NCBI RefSeq assembly: GCF_030272615.1 | Contig: NC_081408.1 | Location: forward strand, 203,588,191-203,652,190 | DNA from: Cryptomeria japonica | Lineage: Eukaryota > Streptophyta > Pinopsida > Cupressales > Cupressaceae | Length of the DNA: 64,000 nucleotides | Direction of reading: 5' to 3' | Part shown: piece after piece, positions 1 to 9,842 of the stretch | How positions within the stretch are numbered: the first letter of the stretch is position 1 | Layout: each line of letters starts with the position of its first letter | Translations under genes and position numbers: made by a program | The notes under the pieces: model-generated | Database searches by the model: none | Told to the model about the DNA's origin: nothing | The model's input: the letters and a program-made list of their open reading frames with translations, nothing else

Positions 1-122
1 GCTTGATTGCACGTTCACTTGGAATTGAATTGATTTTATAATTAAGAGATCACTTGAATTGTAGGTAAACCCCTTCAAATGATAGGGTAGGCTTCCTTTT
101 ATACCTAATATAAGTCTTGAAA
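1..122. other. left edge, no gene seen
   Basis: AT-rich sequence with no reading frame or recognisable repeat. It runs straight into the hairpin that follows. Confidence 0.5.
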
Positions 123-331
123 GCATTTTATTGTGATGGCTTTAAATTAAAGTACTTTCTCTTCTATCTGGTATTGGTGGAGCAGAGGTTGCATTGCATT
201 GTCCTAGGATACATATTTCCGCAGATACAACACAAGTTAAATGTATCCTAGGTCAATGCAAAGCAACCTTTGCTCTAGAGATCACCAAAAAATAGAGAAA
301 GAACTTTAATTTAATGCCATCAGGATAAAAG
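123..331. repeat. 209-bp hairpin-forming inverted repeat
   Basis: The arms 123-217 and 239-331 are reverse complements with scattered mismatches, around a ~21-nt loop. The inner stem pairs TCCTAGGATACAT with ATGTATCCTAGG, and the outer stem pairs TTAAATTAAAGTACTTTCTC with its counterpart near 288-313. Weaker pairing continues outward for another 20-30 bp. There is no coding frame. It could be a foldback MITE or a young miRNA/siRNA-type hairpin. I do not recognise a conserved plant microRNA in it. Confidence 0.75.
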
Positions 332-766
332 TCTTTAATCAAGACAGATAAAATTTGAGTTTGATTGTCATCATTTACTTTGCCAAATTCTTCACACATA
401 ACTCCTAAATCAATTTCCTACTCACAAGAATTTTATTATGTCTCAAATATAGGGAAACAGAAGGCTTCAAATAGTAAACTTGAACATGCAACTAAATCCA
501 TTGACTAACTAGAAGAACAAAATTAAGAAATGGTTTGATCATCTGAGAGATGTTGTAGACTTTCAACTCACCAACTAAGTTTTTGCGGGTAAGAATTCTT
601 TTTGTTTTGGTTATGGTTGTGGTGTTTATAGGGAGACATTTACAAATTTATATCTATTTTCACTATTTAATGGTTTATGGGTTTGTAATGGTAATTTAAC
701 ATTCTTTCATATTTTTGTATATATTCTTTATAATAGCCTATTATATTGATTTGTTCTATTATGCAT
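332..766. other. no gene seen
   Basis: AT-rich spacer between the small hairpin and the large inverted repeat. No coding frame, tandem repeat or transposon end is visible. Confidence 0.5.
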
Positions 767-1269
767 AATGGTGTGGGTCAGACGGCTTTGCCATCGGTGC
801 ATGAAAGAATTGAACGAGTTCTACTTTTAAAAATTACATGAAACATTTTTTATTTATTTGATTTAGTGTTATTTGCAAAAAATGATTATCAATGATGTTT
901 CCTTTCTCCAAGAATTGTCTATGACCTTTCTGTTAGATAATATGTAACATCGAATGACTCAATCTTTTCATTACAAATGCTTACTTTATTTAGTTATTAT
1001 CTCAGAATGAATTAAAATTTATATCTGTATGGAAGCAGAACATACAAGTTCAAGAGTCATGTGCAAGCAAATTTCTTAATAAGAAAGCAAGCAGGCATTA
1101 TCTTGAATGACATGGAAACAAGCTCATCAGCTGCCTAGAAAAGAGAAATTGGAGAATGGTAGAGGAATGTGTTTAAGGGTGATAAATAGATAGATAATAT
1201 GCAATACAAACAAACAATGTCTGGAGTGTTTGATGTGACATCTCTAATTTATGTCCGGAGGGTCTAACT

Positions 1270-1876
1270 GGTTTTGGAGTTCCTACGAAACCTATTGGGC
1301 CATGCTTGGAGGAAATCAATTTGTTCATGTAAGGAGCACCTTTTTTCTATTATGAGAATGATACTTTTGCACCTAGGGATATTTGGAAGTCAATATCCAA
1401 AAATTTCTATAGTGTGGAACAAGAGTTGGCGGACTCAAAGTATAATTGTCAGCTTTCAGATGACCAAGAGGTTATGTACACAATCTCCCAATAGAAGAGT
1501 GATTTCAAGAATTACCTCTCCCCCCCCATGACTATTCAGGAAGCACTTCCTCAAATAGAGGACTATTGGCCTCCATGGGATCAAAGAAAAAAATTAAAGC
1601 ATAGACTCTAGACGATGTGATGGTGTCCTTCGTGAAGAACTCTACACTATAATTGAAAACTCATGAGGGAAACTGCAAGATAGTGAAGAGAAATACAATC
1701 TTGAAAAGTGGGAAGAATGGATCTTGGTTTGGGTGGGGCCAAGTCAGGTGGCTCCTCTAGAGGTTGACGAGATAGAAATCATATTAGGATTTGAAAAAGA
1801 TCACATTCATGGAACTTCGTGTGCCAGTGATCAATTGTGGTGTTTGGGTAATGCATTCCAAATAGATACAGCTACA
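1270..1876 (+). pseudogene. DRM-type DNA methyltransferase fragment, left arm
   Basis: Read on the plus strand, about 200 codons resemble the catalytic region of plant DRM (domains rearranged) cytosine methyltransferases. In order I see FGVPTKPIGP, GAPFFYYENDTFAPRDIWKS, a segment like the family's VEPEFxDSKYFC (here VEQELADSKYNC), PPMTIQEALPQ-DYWPPWDQR, WILVWVGPSQVAPLEVDEIE and LGFEKDH, ending at CLGNAFQID. Family proteins have W-LVWVGxxxVAPLEPDEVE and SLGNSFQVDT at the same place. The frame is broken by a TAG near 1488, a run of eight C near 1519 that shifts frame, and further stops. No intron is visible across the ~600 bp. The half of the catalytic domain that follows this block in DRM proteins is absent. 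The identification rests on remembered family motifs. Confidence 0.78.
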
Positions 1877-1908
1877 TTCCAAATAGATATAGTTGCATGC
1901 CATCAAGA

Positions 1909-2516
1909 CTATATCTATTTGGAATGCATTACCCAAACACCACAATCGTTCACTCGCACATGAAGTTCTATGAGTGTGATATTTTTCAAATCCTAATATG
2001 ATTTCTATCTTGTCAACCTCTAGAGGAGCCACCTGAGTTGGCCCCACCCAAACCAAGATTCATTCTTCCCACTTTTCAAGATTGTATTTCTCTTCACTAG
2101 CTTGAAGTTTCCCTTGTGAATTTTCAATTATAGTGTAGAGTTCTTCATGGAGGACACCACCACATCGTCTATAGTCTATGCTTTAATTTTTTTCTTTGAT
2201 CCCACGGAGGCCAATAGTCCTTTGTTTGAGGAAGTGCTTCCTGAATAGTCATTGGGGGGGGAGGTAATTCTTGTGGTTGCTCTTCTATTGGGAGATTGTG
2301 TACATAACCTCTTGGTCTTCTGAAAGCTAACAATTATACTTCGAGTCTGCCAACTGTTGTTCCACACTATAGAATTTTTTGGATATTGACTTCCAAATAT
2401 CCCTAGGTGCAAAAGTATCATTCTCATAATAGAAAAAAGGTGCTCCTTACATGAACACATTGATTTCCTCCAAGCGTGGCCCAATAGGTTTCGTAGAAAC
2501 TCCAAAAGTAGTTAGA
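1909..2516 (-). pseudogene. DRM-type DNA methyltransferase fragment, right arm
   Basis: This is the mirror copy of the left-arm fragment, read on the minus strand toward the centre of the inverted repeat, so the two copies lie tail to tail. The same blocks are visible: GAPFFYYENDTFAPRDIWKS, the PPMTIQEALPQ block, WVGPTQVAPLEVDKIE and CLGNAFQID. It shares the disruptions of the left arm (a stop after INVFM, and the homopolymer frameshift, here a G run near 2256-2263), so the fragment was already dead when it was inverted and duplicated. Small private differences exist, such as Q-to-stop changes near the NCxL segment. No protein could be made from it. Confidence 0.76.
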
Positions 2517-3010
2517 CCCTCCGAACATAAATTAGAGACGTCACATCGGACACTCCAGACATTGTTTGTTTGTATTGCATACTATCTATCTATTTATCAC
2601 CCTTAAACACTTTCCTCTGCCATTCTCCAATTGCTCTCTTCTAGGCAGCAGATGAGCTTGTTTCCATGTCATTCAAGATAATGTTTGCTTGCTTTCTTTT
2701 AGGAAATTTGCATGCAAGAGACTCTTCAACTTGTATGTTCTGCTTCCGTACAGATATAAATTTTAATTCATGTTGAAATAATACTTAAATTAAATAAGCA
2801 ATTGTAAAGAAAAAATTTAGTCATTCGATGTTACATATTATCTGACGGAAAGGTCCTAGATAATTCTTGGAGAAATGAAACATCATTGATAATCATTTTT
2901 TGCAAATAGCACTGAATCAAATAAATTAAAAATGTTTCATGTAATTTTTAAAAGTAGAACTCGTTCAATGCTTTCATGCACCGACAGCAAAGCCATTCGA
3001 CCCACATCAT

Positions 3011-3620
3011 CTCTCATCGTCAGAATTCTGACGACCACTAATGAAACGCCTGACAAGAATGATGTGCATCCCACGACACTCCTCTATCAAAATTTTATAC
3101 TTTGGTGTCGGAATTCCAAAGACAGCCTGAGATGGTGATGGTATTCATTTGCGGAATGAGCATGCATGGCGGCCATCCAAAAGGTTGTGGTAATTTCGAA
3201 ATTGTGACGACCACGAGGATAGTCAGAACTTCTGACACAAAGTTTTTGATGACCTTTTTTGTCGATAGTTCGATGAAATGTGGTCAGAAATCCAACGATT
3301 GGCCATTGAAATCTTGACCCAAATGTACTAGTGTCCCCTTTATATGTATGAGCTTATGCTCAACCGATATTTGTTCCAACCGGTATGTTGTATACTAGTC
3401 TCTAGACTAGTGGCGATTTTGCAGAATGTGTTTCCCGGTCTGAAGCAGCATGTTGACCCCAAGCAATTTGTAGATCACAAGTGGTACAAGGGAGCAAAGC
3501 GGCACAACACTTTCTTACCAGTCTTCATTTTTGTCAAACCGGCAACCAGTATTTTGTATGAACCAGTAATACTCTGTGATGAGTTACCAACCGACATTTT
3601 GTGATGAGTTACCAATCCAC
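3011..3620. other. unassigned sequence, probably older LTR material
   Basis: Less AT-rich than its surroundings. It has recurring short motifs such as GTCAGAA, TGACGACCAC and CCGGTATGTT. No long coding frame is convincing. It joins directly to a Copia-like LTR on the right and may be its 5' part. Confidence 0.35.
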
Positions 3621-4422
3621 CAATTGTTTGACGGTGCCGACACATTGACGGTGATTCCTATGTCATGTTACTAAGTATGTCTATGATCATTGAACCTAGG
3701 AAATTGTAAAGAAATCCTATTGGACCGACATGAAGTCAGATTCCTTTAAAAGGACATCATGTCTAGGGTTTTAGGTGGTTGCGAAAAGGGTTAATGTTGA
3801 GCTAGGGTTTAAGGTGGACGTTGAGTTGTTGTAAGAGCGATCTTATCTAAGAAGATTGAGTTGTAACTGAGAGAGAGATAGAGAAGACTGAAGTAATGCT
3901 GGAATGCATTAGCTGTGAGCAATACTGGATCTAACCAAGCAGTTTGTGCTATTAGATAGATCAAACACTTGTTGATTACTCACATCTTTGACAAGTCTAT
4001 AGCCCCTAACCAGGTAGGCCTCAAAGCCTTTTTAAAATCCTCTAACAAGGTGGTTCACACATGTGAATCTAAAATCATCTAACAAGGTAGTCTTTAATCG
4101 AACTTATCTCCTAACAAAGATTGAGATTCCTAACAGGATCTGTTCTGGTGAAGAACATTGTAAGATCTTAACCGGTCTGGTTTCTATTCTACAGATAGTG
4201 ACTTGTGAGTTCCATCTCAGCGTGGTTTTTCCTAGTTGGGTTTCCATGTCAAATATCTTGTGTTATGGTTGTATTACTTTTGTGGGTGAATGTTTTATTT
4301 CGCATTTTGGTTTGCATGTGTGGTAACTGGTTTGACTATTAGACTGCTTTACTGGTTTATCTTTAGACTGTGTAAGTGTTTTAGTGCAAATATTTTTGCA
4401 ATACTAATTCACCCCCCCTTCT
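3621..4422 (+). mobile_element. Copia-type LTR remnant, plus strand
   Basis: The 3' part has the layout usual for plant Copia LTRs: GTGAGTTCCATCTCAGCGTG, then TTGGGTTTCCATGTCAAATA, a CTTGTGTTATGGTTGTATTA stretch, and a CACCCCCCCTTCTTAGTATT block close to the end. A possible core promoter (CCTTTAAAAGG near 3755) lies upstream. No primer-binding site follows, so this is a solo LTR or a 3' LTR whose body is lost. The left border is not resolved. Confidence 0.6.
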
Positions 4423-4890
4423 TAGTATTCATCAATGTGTACCAGGAATAGAAAAGACAACTAAACTCAACATGTATATCTCTCTACCTTTGATATTAAT
4501 AAAAAAGGGAACTATACAGATACAGCAATACTTCCCTTGATAGGGATGTAATTTTTTTATGGAAATCCTTATTATTATCTGCTCCTTCGAGGAAAACAAC
4601 AACATCAATCTAGGAAGAAAAAATAGATCCTAGGTAGCTCCCATTAGGTAGATGCACCATTACTTATATTCTTTTCTTCATTTCTATTTTTGTCATCTCA
4701 TATCTCCTATTTCTTCTTTAATCTTGTAGAATCATTATAGCAACATTATCTTTAGTAATTTCTTTCTTTGTCATATTTGCATTGTCAAAATTAGCTTCTA
4801 GACTTGTTAAAACATAGAAGATTCCAAGGAGCCCAATATTCTTGTAATTTCAACAACCTCTCCAACTATAGGGGCTTTCTTGAAACCTTA
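4423..4890. other. no gene seen
   Basis: AT-rich sequence between the plus-strand LTR and the truncated end of the minus-strand Copia element. It does not read as the Copia reverse-transcriptase continuation that would be expected here. Confidence 0.4.
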
Positions 4891-4944
4891 TAGTACCATT
4901 ATCAATCTACATACCATGTCTAGATATTTTGCCAACTAAAATCC

Positions 4945-5112
4945 GTCATGTTTTTCTATGTAGACTTCTTCTTCTCGATCTCCATTTATGAAAGCTCACT
5001 TGAAATCCACCTAATATTCCTTTAAATTTTTGTTAGCATGAAAATTTAAGAACATTCAGATTGCTTGTATTCTAGCCACTAAAAATTGGTCTCCTCAAAA
5101 TCAATTACTTTG
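4945..5112 (-). pseudogene. Copia reverse transcriptase N-terminal remnant
   Basis: The minus-strand reading, with small frame corrections, shows the Copia signature ARIQAI-MFLNFHAN, then the equivalent of VDFK-AFxNGDREEEVYIEKHDGF. This is the first conserved block of the RVT_2 family, including the catalytic-aspartate neighbourhood VDFKxAF. The YVDD block and everything after it are absent; the next sequence is unrelated. Confidence 0.72.
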
Positions 5113-5788
5113 ACTTGATCAAATCCATTACACACCAATCTAGCCTTGTTTCCTATTACTTTTCCTTCTTCATTCTATTTGTTGTAGAACACTCACTTGG
5201 TTACAATAACATTCTTGTCACTAGGTTTGGGAACAAAGCTCTCATGCTTGATTATTCTCAATATAATCAAGCTCTTCTTTCATATCTTCCATCCACCATT
5301 CATCCTTGCATGCATCCAAAAAACATTTAGGCTCAACTTCTAATAGAAGACAAATATTTACCTTTTCACTTTCCTTGGCAAGTCTCCTCCTTGTCTGCAC
5401 AATTTCATTATTGTTTCTAATAATTTTATCTTCAAAATGATTCTTTTCAACACATCTTGTTGAAGTCTTGGGGGTCTTTTATAATTCCTTTTCCTATATT
5501 TTATTTTCCTATTCTTCCTCTTTGAAGAAGGGAAAAAAAACAAGTCCACAATCCTTAGCTACTAATGCAATCCCATCACAATCTTCATCTAGCTTGATAT
5601 TTAAACTTTTAACTATATTTTTTGAGTATTTTGTTAAAACATCTATATACCCTACTTCTTATTGAGTAACCAATAAACATTCCTTCATCCACTCTTGAGT
5701 TGAACTTTCCAACATCATCTTCGTCTCCTCTGAAGTAACATTTTCTTTCAAAGATTTTGAAATACTCGATAGTAGTATTTCTTTTATG

Positions 5789-6190
5789 CTAAATATCATA
5801 AGGGTTGTGAGGATTATTAATTCTCATCTTCACTCTATTAAGAATATACACTACAATATGCACAACTTCCTTCCAATAAATGTTTGATAGATTACGATCT
5901 TTCAATATTATTCTCTCCATATCTTGAATAGACCTATTTTTTATTTTAGCAATCCCATTTTGTTGTGGTTTCCTAGGGGTAGATAGATGTCTCCTAATAC
6001 CATGATCTTCATAAAAAAATTTCAAACTTATTTGATGTAAATTCACATCATCTTTCATACATTAAGTATTTGATCTTATCATCCATTTCATTTTTAATAG
6101 TAGATTTACAAATCTTAAGTTTATCTAAAGCTTTTGATTTCTCCTTTTGAAAAGTAACTCACGTCATTCTAGAATAATAATCAAAAGTAT
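5789..6190 (-). pseudogene. Copia integrase core remnant
   Basis: The clearest stretch (5789-6058) reads HGIRRHLSTPRKPQQNGIAK, followed by NRSIQDMERIIL and YWKEVVHIVVYILNRV. This is the end of the DDE integrase core around the glutamate region (family: GI-R--S-P-TPQQNGV-ERKNR). The conserved ER-K-NR segment has become AKIKNRS, so the catalytic Glu is replaced and the enzyme would be dead even without the stops. Confidence 0.8.
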
Positions 6191-6789
6191 CATAAATTAC
6201 CTTTTTCTATAAGTGCACTTTTCCTCGTGGGCCCACATAGATTAGTATGTATTATCTCCAAAGGTTTTGAAGTAGAAAACTCTCTCTATTAAATCTTGTG
6301 TTTGTTTGTTCTCCCATTTTATATTCCCTGGATAATGTGTTTGTAGGCTTTGTAATCTTTGGTAAATCTCTAACAACATGCGTAAAACTAACCTTAAGCA
6401 ATTTATCAAAGTGTATGTGTCCCAGCCTCCTATTCCAAATCCAACACCCACTACTCTAACAAGTTAAAAAAAAATCATCTATATCTTCTTTTATTTAAGT
6501 AATACACATTTTCATCAGATCTTATTTAATTTGCAATCAGTATTTTAGGGTTACCCTTTGTGATATTACAAACCTTATCAAGAAATGTAAGTCTATATCC
6601 TTTACTATGCATCTAACTAACACTAGAAAGAGTGTGCCTCAAACCTTTAACATATAGAACTTCATTTGTCCTAATATTCCCATTAATGGATATTATCTCA
6701 TTGCTATACACCTAGTTAGATTCTACACCACCAAACTTGAATAATCTACTATTTGTCTTTTAAAATTTGAAATATTGTCTTCTATCACC

Positions 6790-6840
6790 AATCATGCGAT
6801 TTCAATAACCACAATGAATCACCCATGCATTCAATTCCTC
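6790..6840 (-). pseudogene. Copia protease active-site remnant
   Basis: The minus-strand reading NAWVIHCGY-stop-NRMIGDRRQYF lines up with the Copia protease motif WVIDSGCSNHMTGDRRKF. The catalytic Asp of DSG has become His and the Ser has become Cys, and a TGA follows. The protease is inactive. Confidence 0.65.
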
Positions 6841-7097
6841 TTTTGCATGTAGAGTAGAACACACAATTAATGCTTTCATTATTCTCATTATTCTCATTAG
6901 ATATTGATTTCCTCATCCTCAACAACTTTCATAGCCATAAATACAGTTTCATTACAAGAATAATCATATTCCTCATCTTTAAATGAATGGCTAATACCTT
7001 TTGAGTAAAAAAATCTCTTAGGTTGTCTCCTTTTTTTGTATCATCTACCCTCTTGTTTAAGATCATCACTTATTTTGTTTTCTTCTCTATAAGGACT

Positions 7098-7145
7098 TAT
7101 AGCTGCAAAATGACCAATCCTTCCACAGTTGAAACATTTTAGAGG
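7098..7145 (-). pseudogene. Copia gag zinc knuckle, last ligand lost
   Basis: The minus strand reads LKCFNCGRIGHFAAIS. This is a CX2CX4HX4C retroviral-type zinc knuckle in which the fourth ligand has changed from Cys to Ser. It sits where Gag nucleocapsid should be, upstream of the protease remnant. Confidence 0.7.
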
Positions 7146-7365
7146 TAACTTAGATTTCTATATATCGGTGCCCTTCTTTAGTATTTCCACAATGTTTTAT
7201 TCTACTTCATCAAGGTTGTTATCTATCTTAACATTGTATTCCTCTTTGTTACTTGTTTTGAATGCAACTTCCTTCTTCGGTGTATTTGGGTTAATATTTC
7301 TCATCTCAAAGGTAGATAGCTCTCCATAGAGTTGATCCATACAATAAATTTTTTAAATATTTGCT

Positions 7366-7569
7366 TTATTTAATGGCTAACACCTTAAGAACAAAATATT
7401 TATGAAGAGTCCTAGGTACCTTCCAAGCAAAATTGTCTTCTTTCAATTCTCTACAAATATCTTTGATTCTGAAAACTACTTTAGCTACTCGGTGCATGTA
7501 CCTACCAATAATTTCATCTTCTAACATTATTAACTTCTCAAATATGGTTTTCAGATTTTGTAACTTCAT
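7366..7569 (-). pseudogene. Copia gag (UBN2-type) fragment
   Basis: An open stretch of 67 codons reads EDEIIGRYMHRVAKVVFRI and VPRTLHKYFVLKVLAI. This matches the middle of Copia Gag polyproteins, where family members have EN-E-Y--R---IV--I and KILRSLP-KF. It lies between the primer-binding site and the zinc knuckle, as expected. Confidence 0.65.
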
Positions 7570-7945
7570 TTTATTTTTCTTATTATCTCATTAATAAATG
7601 ATGCCAAGTTTTTCCCAACAATCATTGGTAGATTAGTAGTCCATCACCTTCAAGAGTTTAGTATCAGATAGAATACTTACAATTGAATTCCTTTTGTTTC
7701 AATTATTCACAAGTGTCCTGATCTCATTCGATGTAGTAAGAAGACTAGAGGGAGAAATATAAATGTTTATAATAAAGTTCCAAATTCCATAATCTAGAAA
7801 ATTTAGATATGATTACATCCTCATCTTATGTAAATAGTAGTTTGTGCCATCAATTTTAGCAATCTTGTAAGATCCATCTTATGCCATCCTAGATCTACTT
7901 CAAGTGGTTAAGCTTCTTCTAGAGGAACTTGGCTCTTATACTAAT

Positions 7946-9842
7946 TGTTGAGCATACCTTAGGATTGAGAAGGGGGCAAGGGGGGGAGAATTAGTCTAAC
8001 CCTTAAAAAAATAAACTTAAACTTATATTTGATAAAGCACTATCAACTTTTTTTTAACCTTATCAAAAACAACAAAAAATACCAATGAAGCACAATGCAC
8101 AAGAGAACACATGATTTATGTGGAAAGCCTAAACAAGGAAAAATAATGGTGAGATTCAACTTAGAAAATATGAAATAACTACAAATCTATTTAGGATCAT
8201 TGCTAAGGAAGTACACTACCACCTAAAAAAACTTGTAAGTTGAGATGCACTATCCCAAGGAAAAATATACAAGGACATGCAGGCTGAAACTCACTACTCT
8301 AGAACAAGACACATAAGGAATTTGAGGCTAAATATCACTACACTATGGCATAATACACAGACTTGCAAAATGAATATCACTTCTCTAGGGAAAGATACAA
8401 TATTACAACATTTCAATCAGAAAGATAAATTATTCTTCAAATATGTAGTTGTACTTAAACCACTATCACAAGTAACCAATTCCAACAATAATTACTAGCA
8501 TAGTTTCACTTTCTTTGCATCACAAATATCTATAAAATATATGATCATGACAGCTCACTCACATATATTCTTATTTACACAATCAAGGCACAATGCCACC
8601 ATACATATATCACAACTTCATATTAAATCTTATATGTGTCATCTTTTTCATTGCAAGCATCAAATAGGTAGACCGAAAAAATGATAGTATTAGGTCCTAT
8701 TAAGCTAGAAACCAAACATAATTTTCATGGATATGGTTAAACTAATCTAAGTAGCTCCAAATAGACATGTTGGTGCACATCATCCAAGGCTAGAAACAGG
8801 GTAACGTGTAGATAAAAAAATGTAGCACATAACCAATCAACCTAAAAAAATATCATCCCAATTAATTAACTTAATCTGTATCCTCACACACTAAAGGTAT
8901 GGCCCAAATACAACTTAACATGCTCTTGAAAGTCAACACATATTATTAAGGTCATAGCACAAGCTAGAAAATAAAACTCTCTTAGCCAAATCACAATACT
9001 TACCTAGAAAGACAACATCACAGGTAATGAAACACCCTCATGAACATCTAACACCATGTGGAGAACACAAGAATATTCCAAGTACATCCAATAAAATTTC
9101 CAAATAATTATTTCTCACTATCACATCTATATATGCTATTGCAACACAAATAGATACAAAGAACTTAACTACTATAGTGTGAGTAAATATGATCCTAAAA
9201 ACAATACCTCAACAGCCGAAAATAGAATTGAGACAATGTACAAATATTTCAAGCATTTCCTCCAAGTTATAGCATTAAAAACATAAATGTAGAGAAAACT
9301 AGAGTGCTTTATATACCAATCTAATTCACTTCTAATAGACAAGAAAATTTTGTACAAACAATAATCATTAGGAAATTTAGTTCCAACACTAAGAACTTTA
9401 ACACATAATAGTGCAATGTCTATAGCACATAAACATCATGTTCAAAGTTGTAAGACCAAATCTTCTAGCCAAACATTAAATACTCTTTCATGCATGTCAC
9501 ATCTCATCATACTACAAACATTCCAAAACAACAGTAGCCTAAACAAGAGTGTTAAGGCCAAGGAAAACATATCCTAACAATCATCATCATGCTACAATTC
9601 CACAACTTGTCTTCATTACCATTAACACATCACACTGAATATAGACATCAGACACCAAGAAAGGTGAACATCCACAATCCAAGACAACTACAACTATCAA
9701 AAATTACTAGCATATAACATCTTCCTCAGCAAACCATGACAACATGACAATATCAATGACCACATAAAAATGTCCCATCATCAAGGACAAAATAAATTAT
9801 TAGACAACAAGTTGAGTTCAATGATAACACATATTCCAACTG
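7946..9842 (-). repeat. 5' LTR of Copia element 1
   Basis: The internal border is TGTTGAGC at 7946, beside the primer-binding site. A Copia-LTR hallmark is present near 8120 (TGTGGAAAGCCTAAACAAGG on the plus strand). The outer end is placed near 9842 because TTGAGTTCAATGATAACACA and the following bases resemble the outer end of the other Copia LTR in this window (40410-40457). The outer border is approximate. Apart from this LTR role I see no gene in the interval. Confidence 0.55.

Larger units (their letters stand above)
767..3010. repeat. 2.24-kb inverted repeat (two ~1.1-kb arms)
   Basis: The left arm (about 767-1885) and right arm (about 1895-3010) are reverse complements along their whole length, centred near 1890. 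A hand comparison of ~150 bp around 1272-1420 against its partner shows 4 mismatches, so identity is roughly 97% there. The outer ends pair GTGTGGGTC (771-779) with GACCCACATC near 3000. I found no clear target-site duplication or transposon terminus, so this looks like an inverted duplication of a gene segment rather than a standard foldback transposon. A transcript across it would form a long double-stranded RNA. Confidence 0.93.
4891..9842 (-). mobile_element. Copia retrotransposon 1 (truncated, decayed)
   Basis: Minus-strand Copia element. From right to left it has a 5' LTR (7946 to about 9842), a primer-binding-like site just inside (AATTAGTATAAGAGCCAAG on the minus strand, 7945-7927, like the initiator-Met tRNA site), gag, protease, integrase and the start of reverse transcriptase. 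The reverse-transcriptase frame stops matching near 4945 and the 3' LTR is missing, so the element was cut off at its 3' side. All domains carry stops and frameshifts. Confidence 0.82.

Noticed and set aside
123-331. Known conserved plant microRNA precursor
   Set aside because: No stretch matches a conserved plant microRNA that I know; kept only as an unnamed hairpin.
1274-1531. 85-codon plus-strand frame and its mirror on the minus strand at 2176-2505
   Set aside because: These are shifted frames over the DRM fragment; the meaningful reading is the neighbouring frame with GAPFFYYENDTFAPRDIW.
5358-5665. Opposed frames of 63 and 65 codons
   Set aside because: Degraded connector between integrase and reverse transcriptase of Copia 1; low-complexity Lys- and Ser-rich readings.
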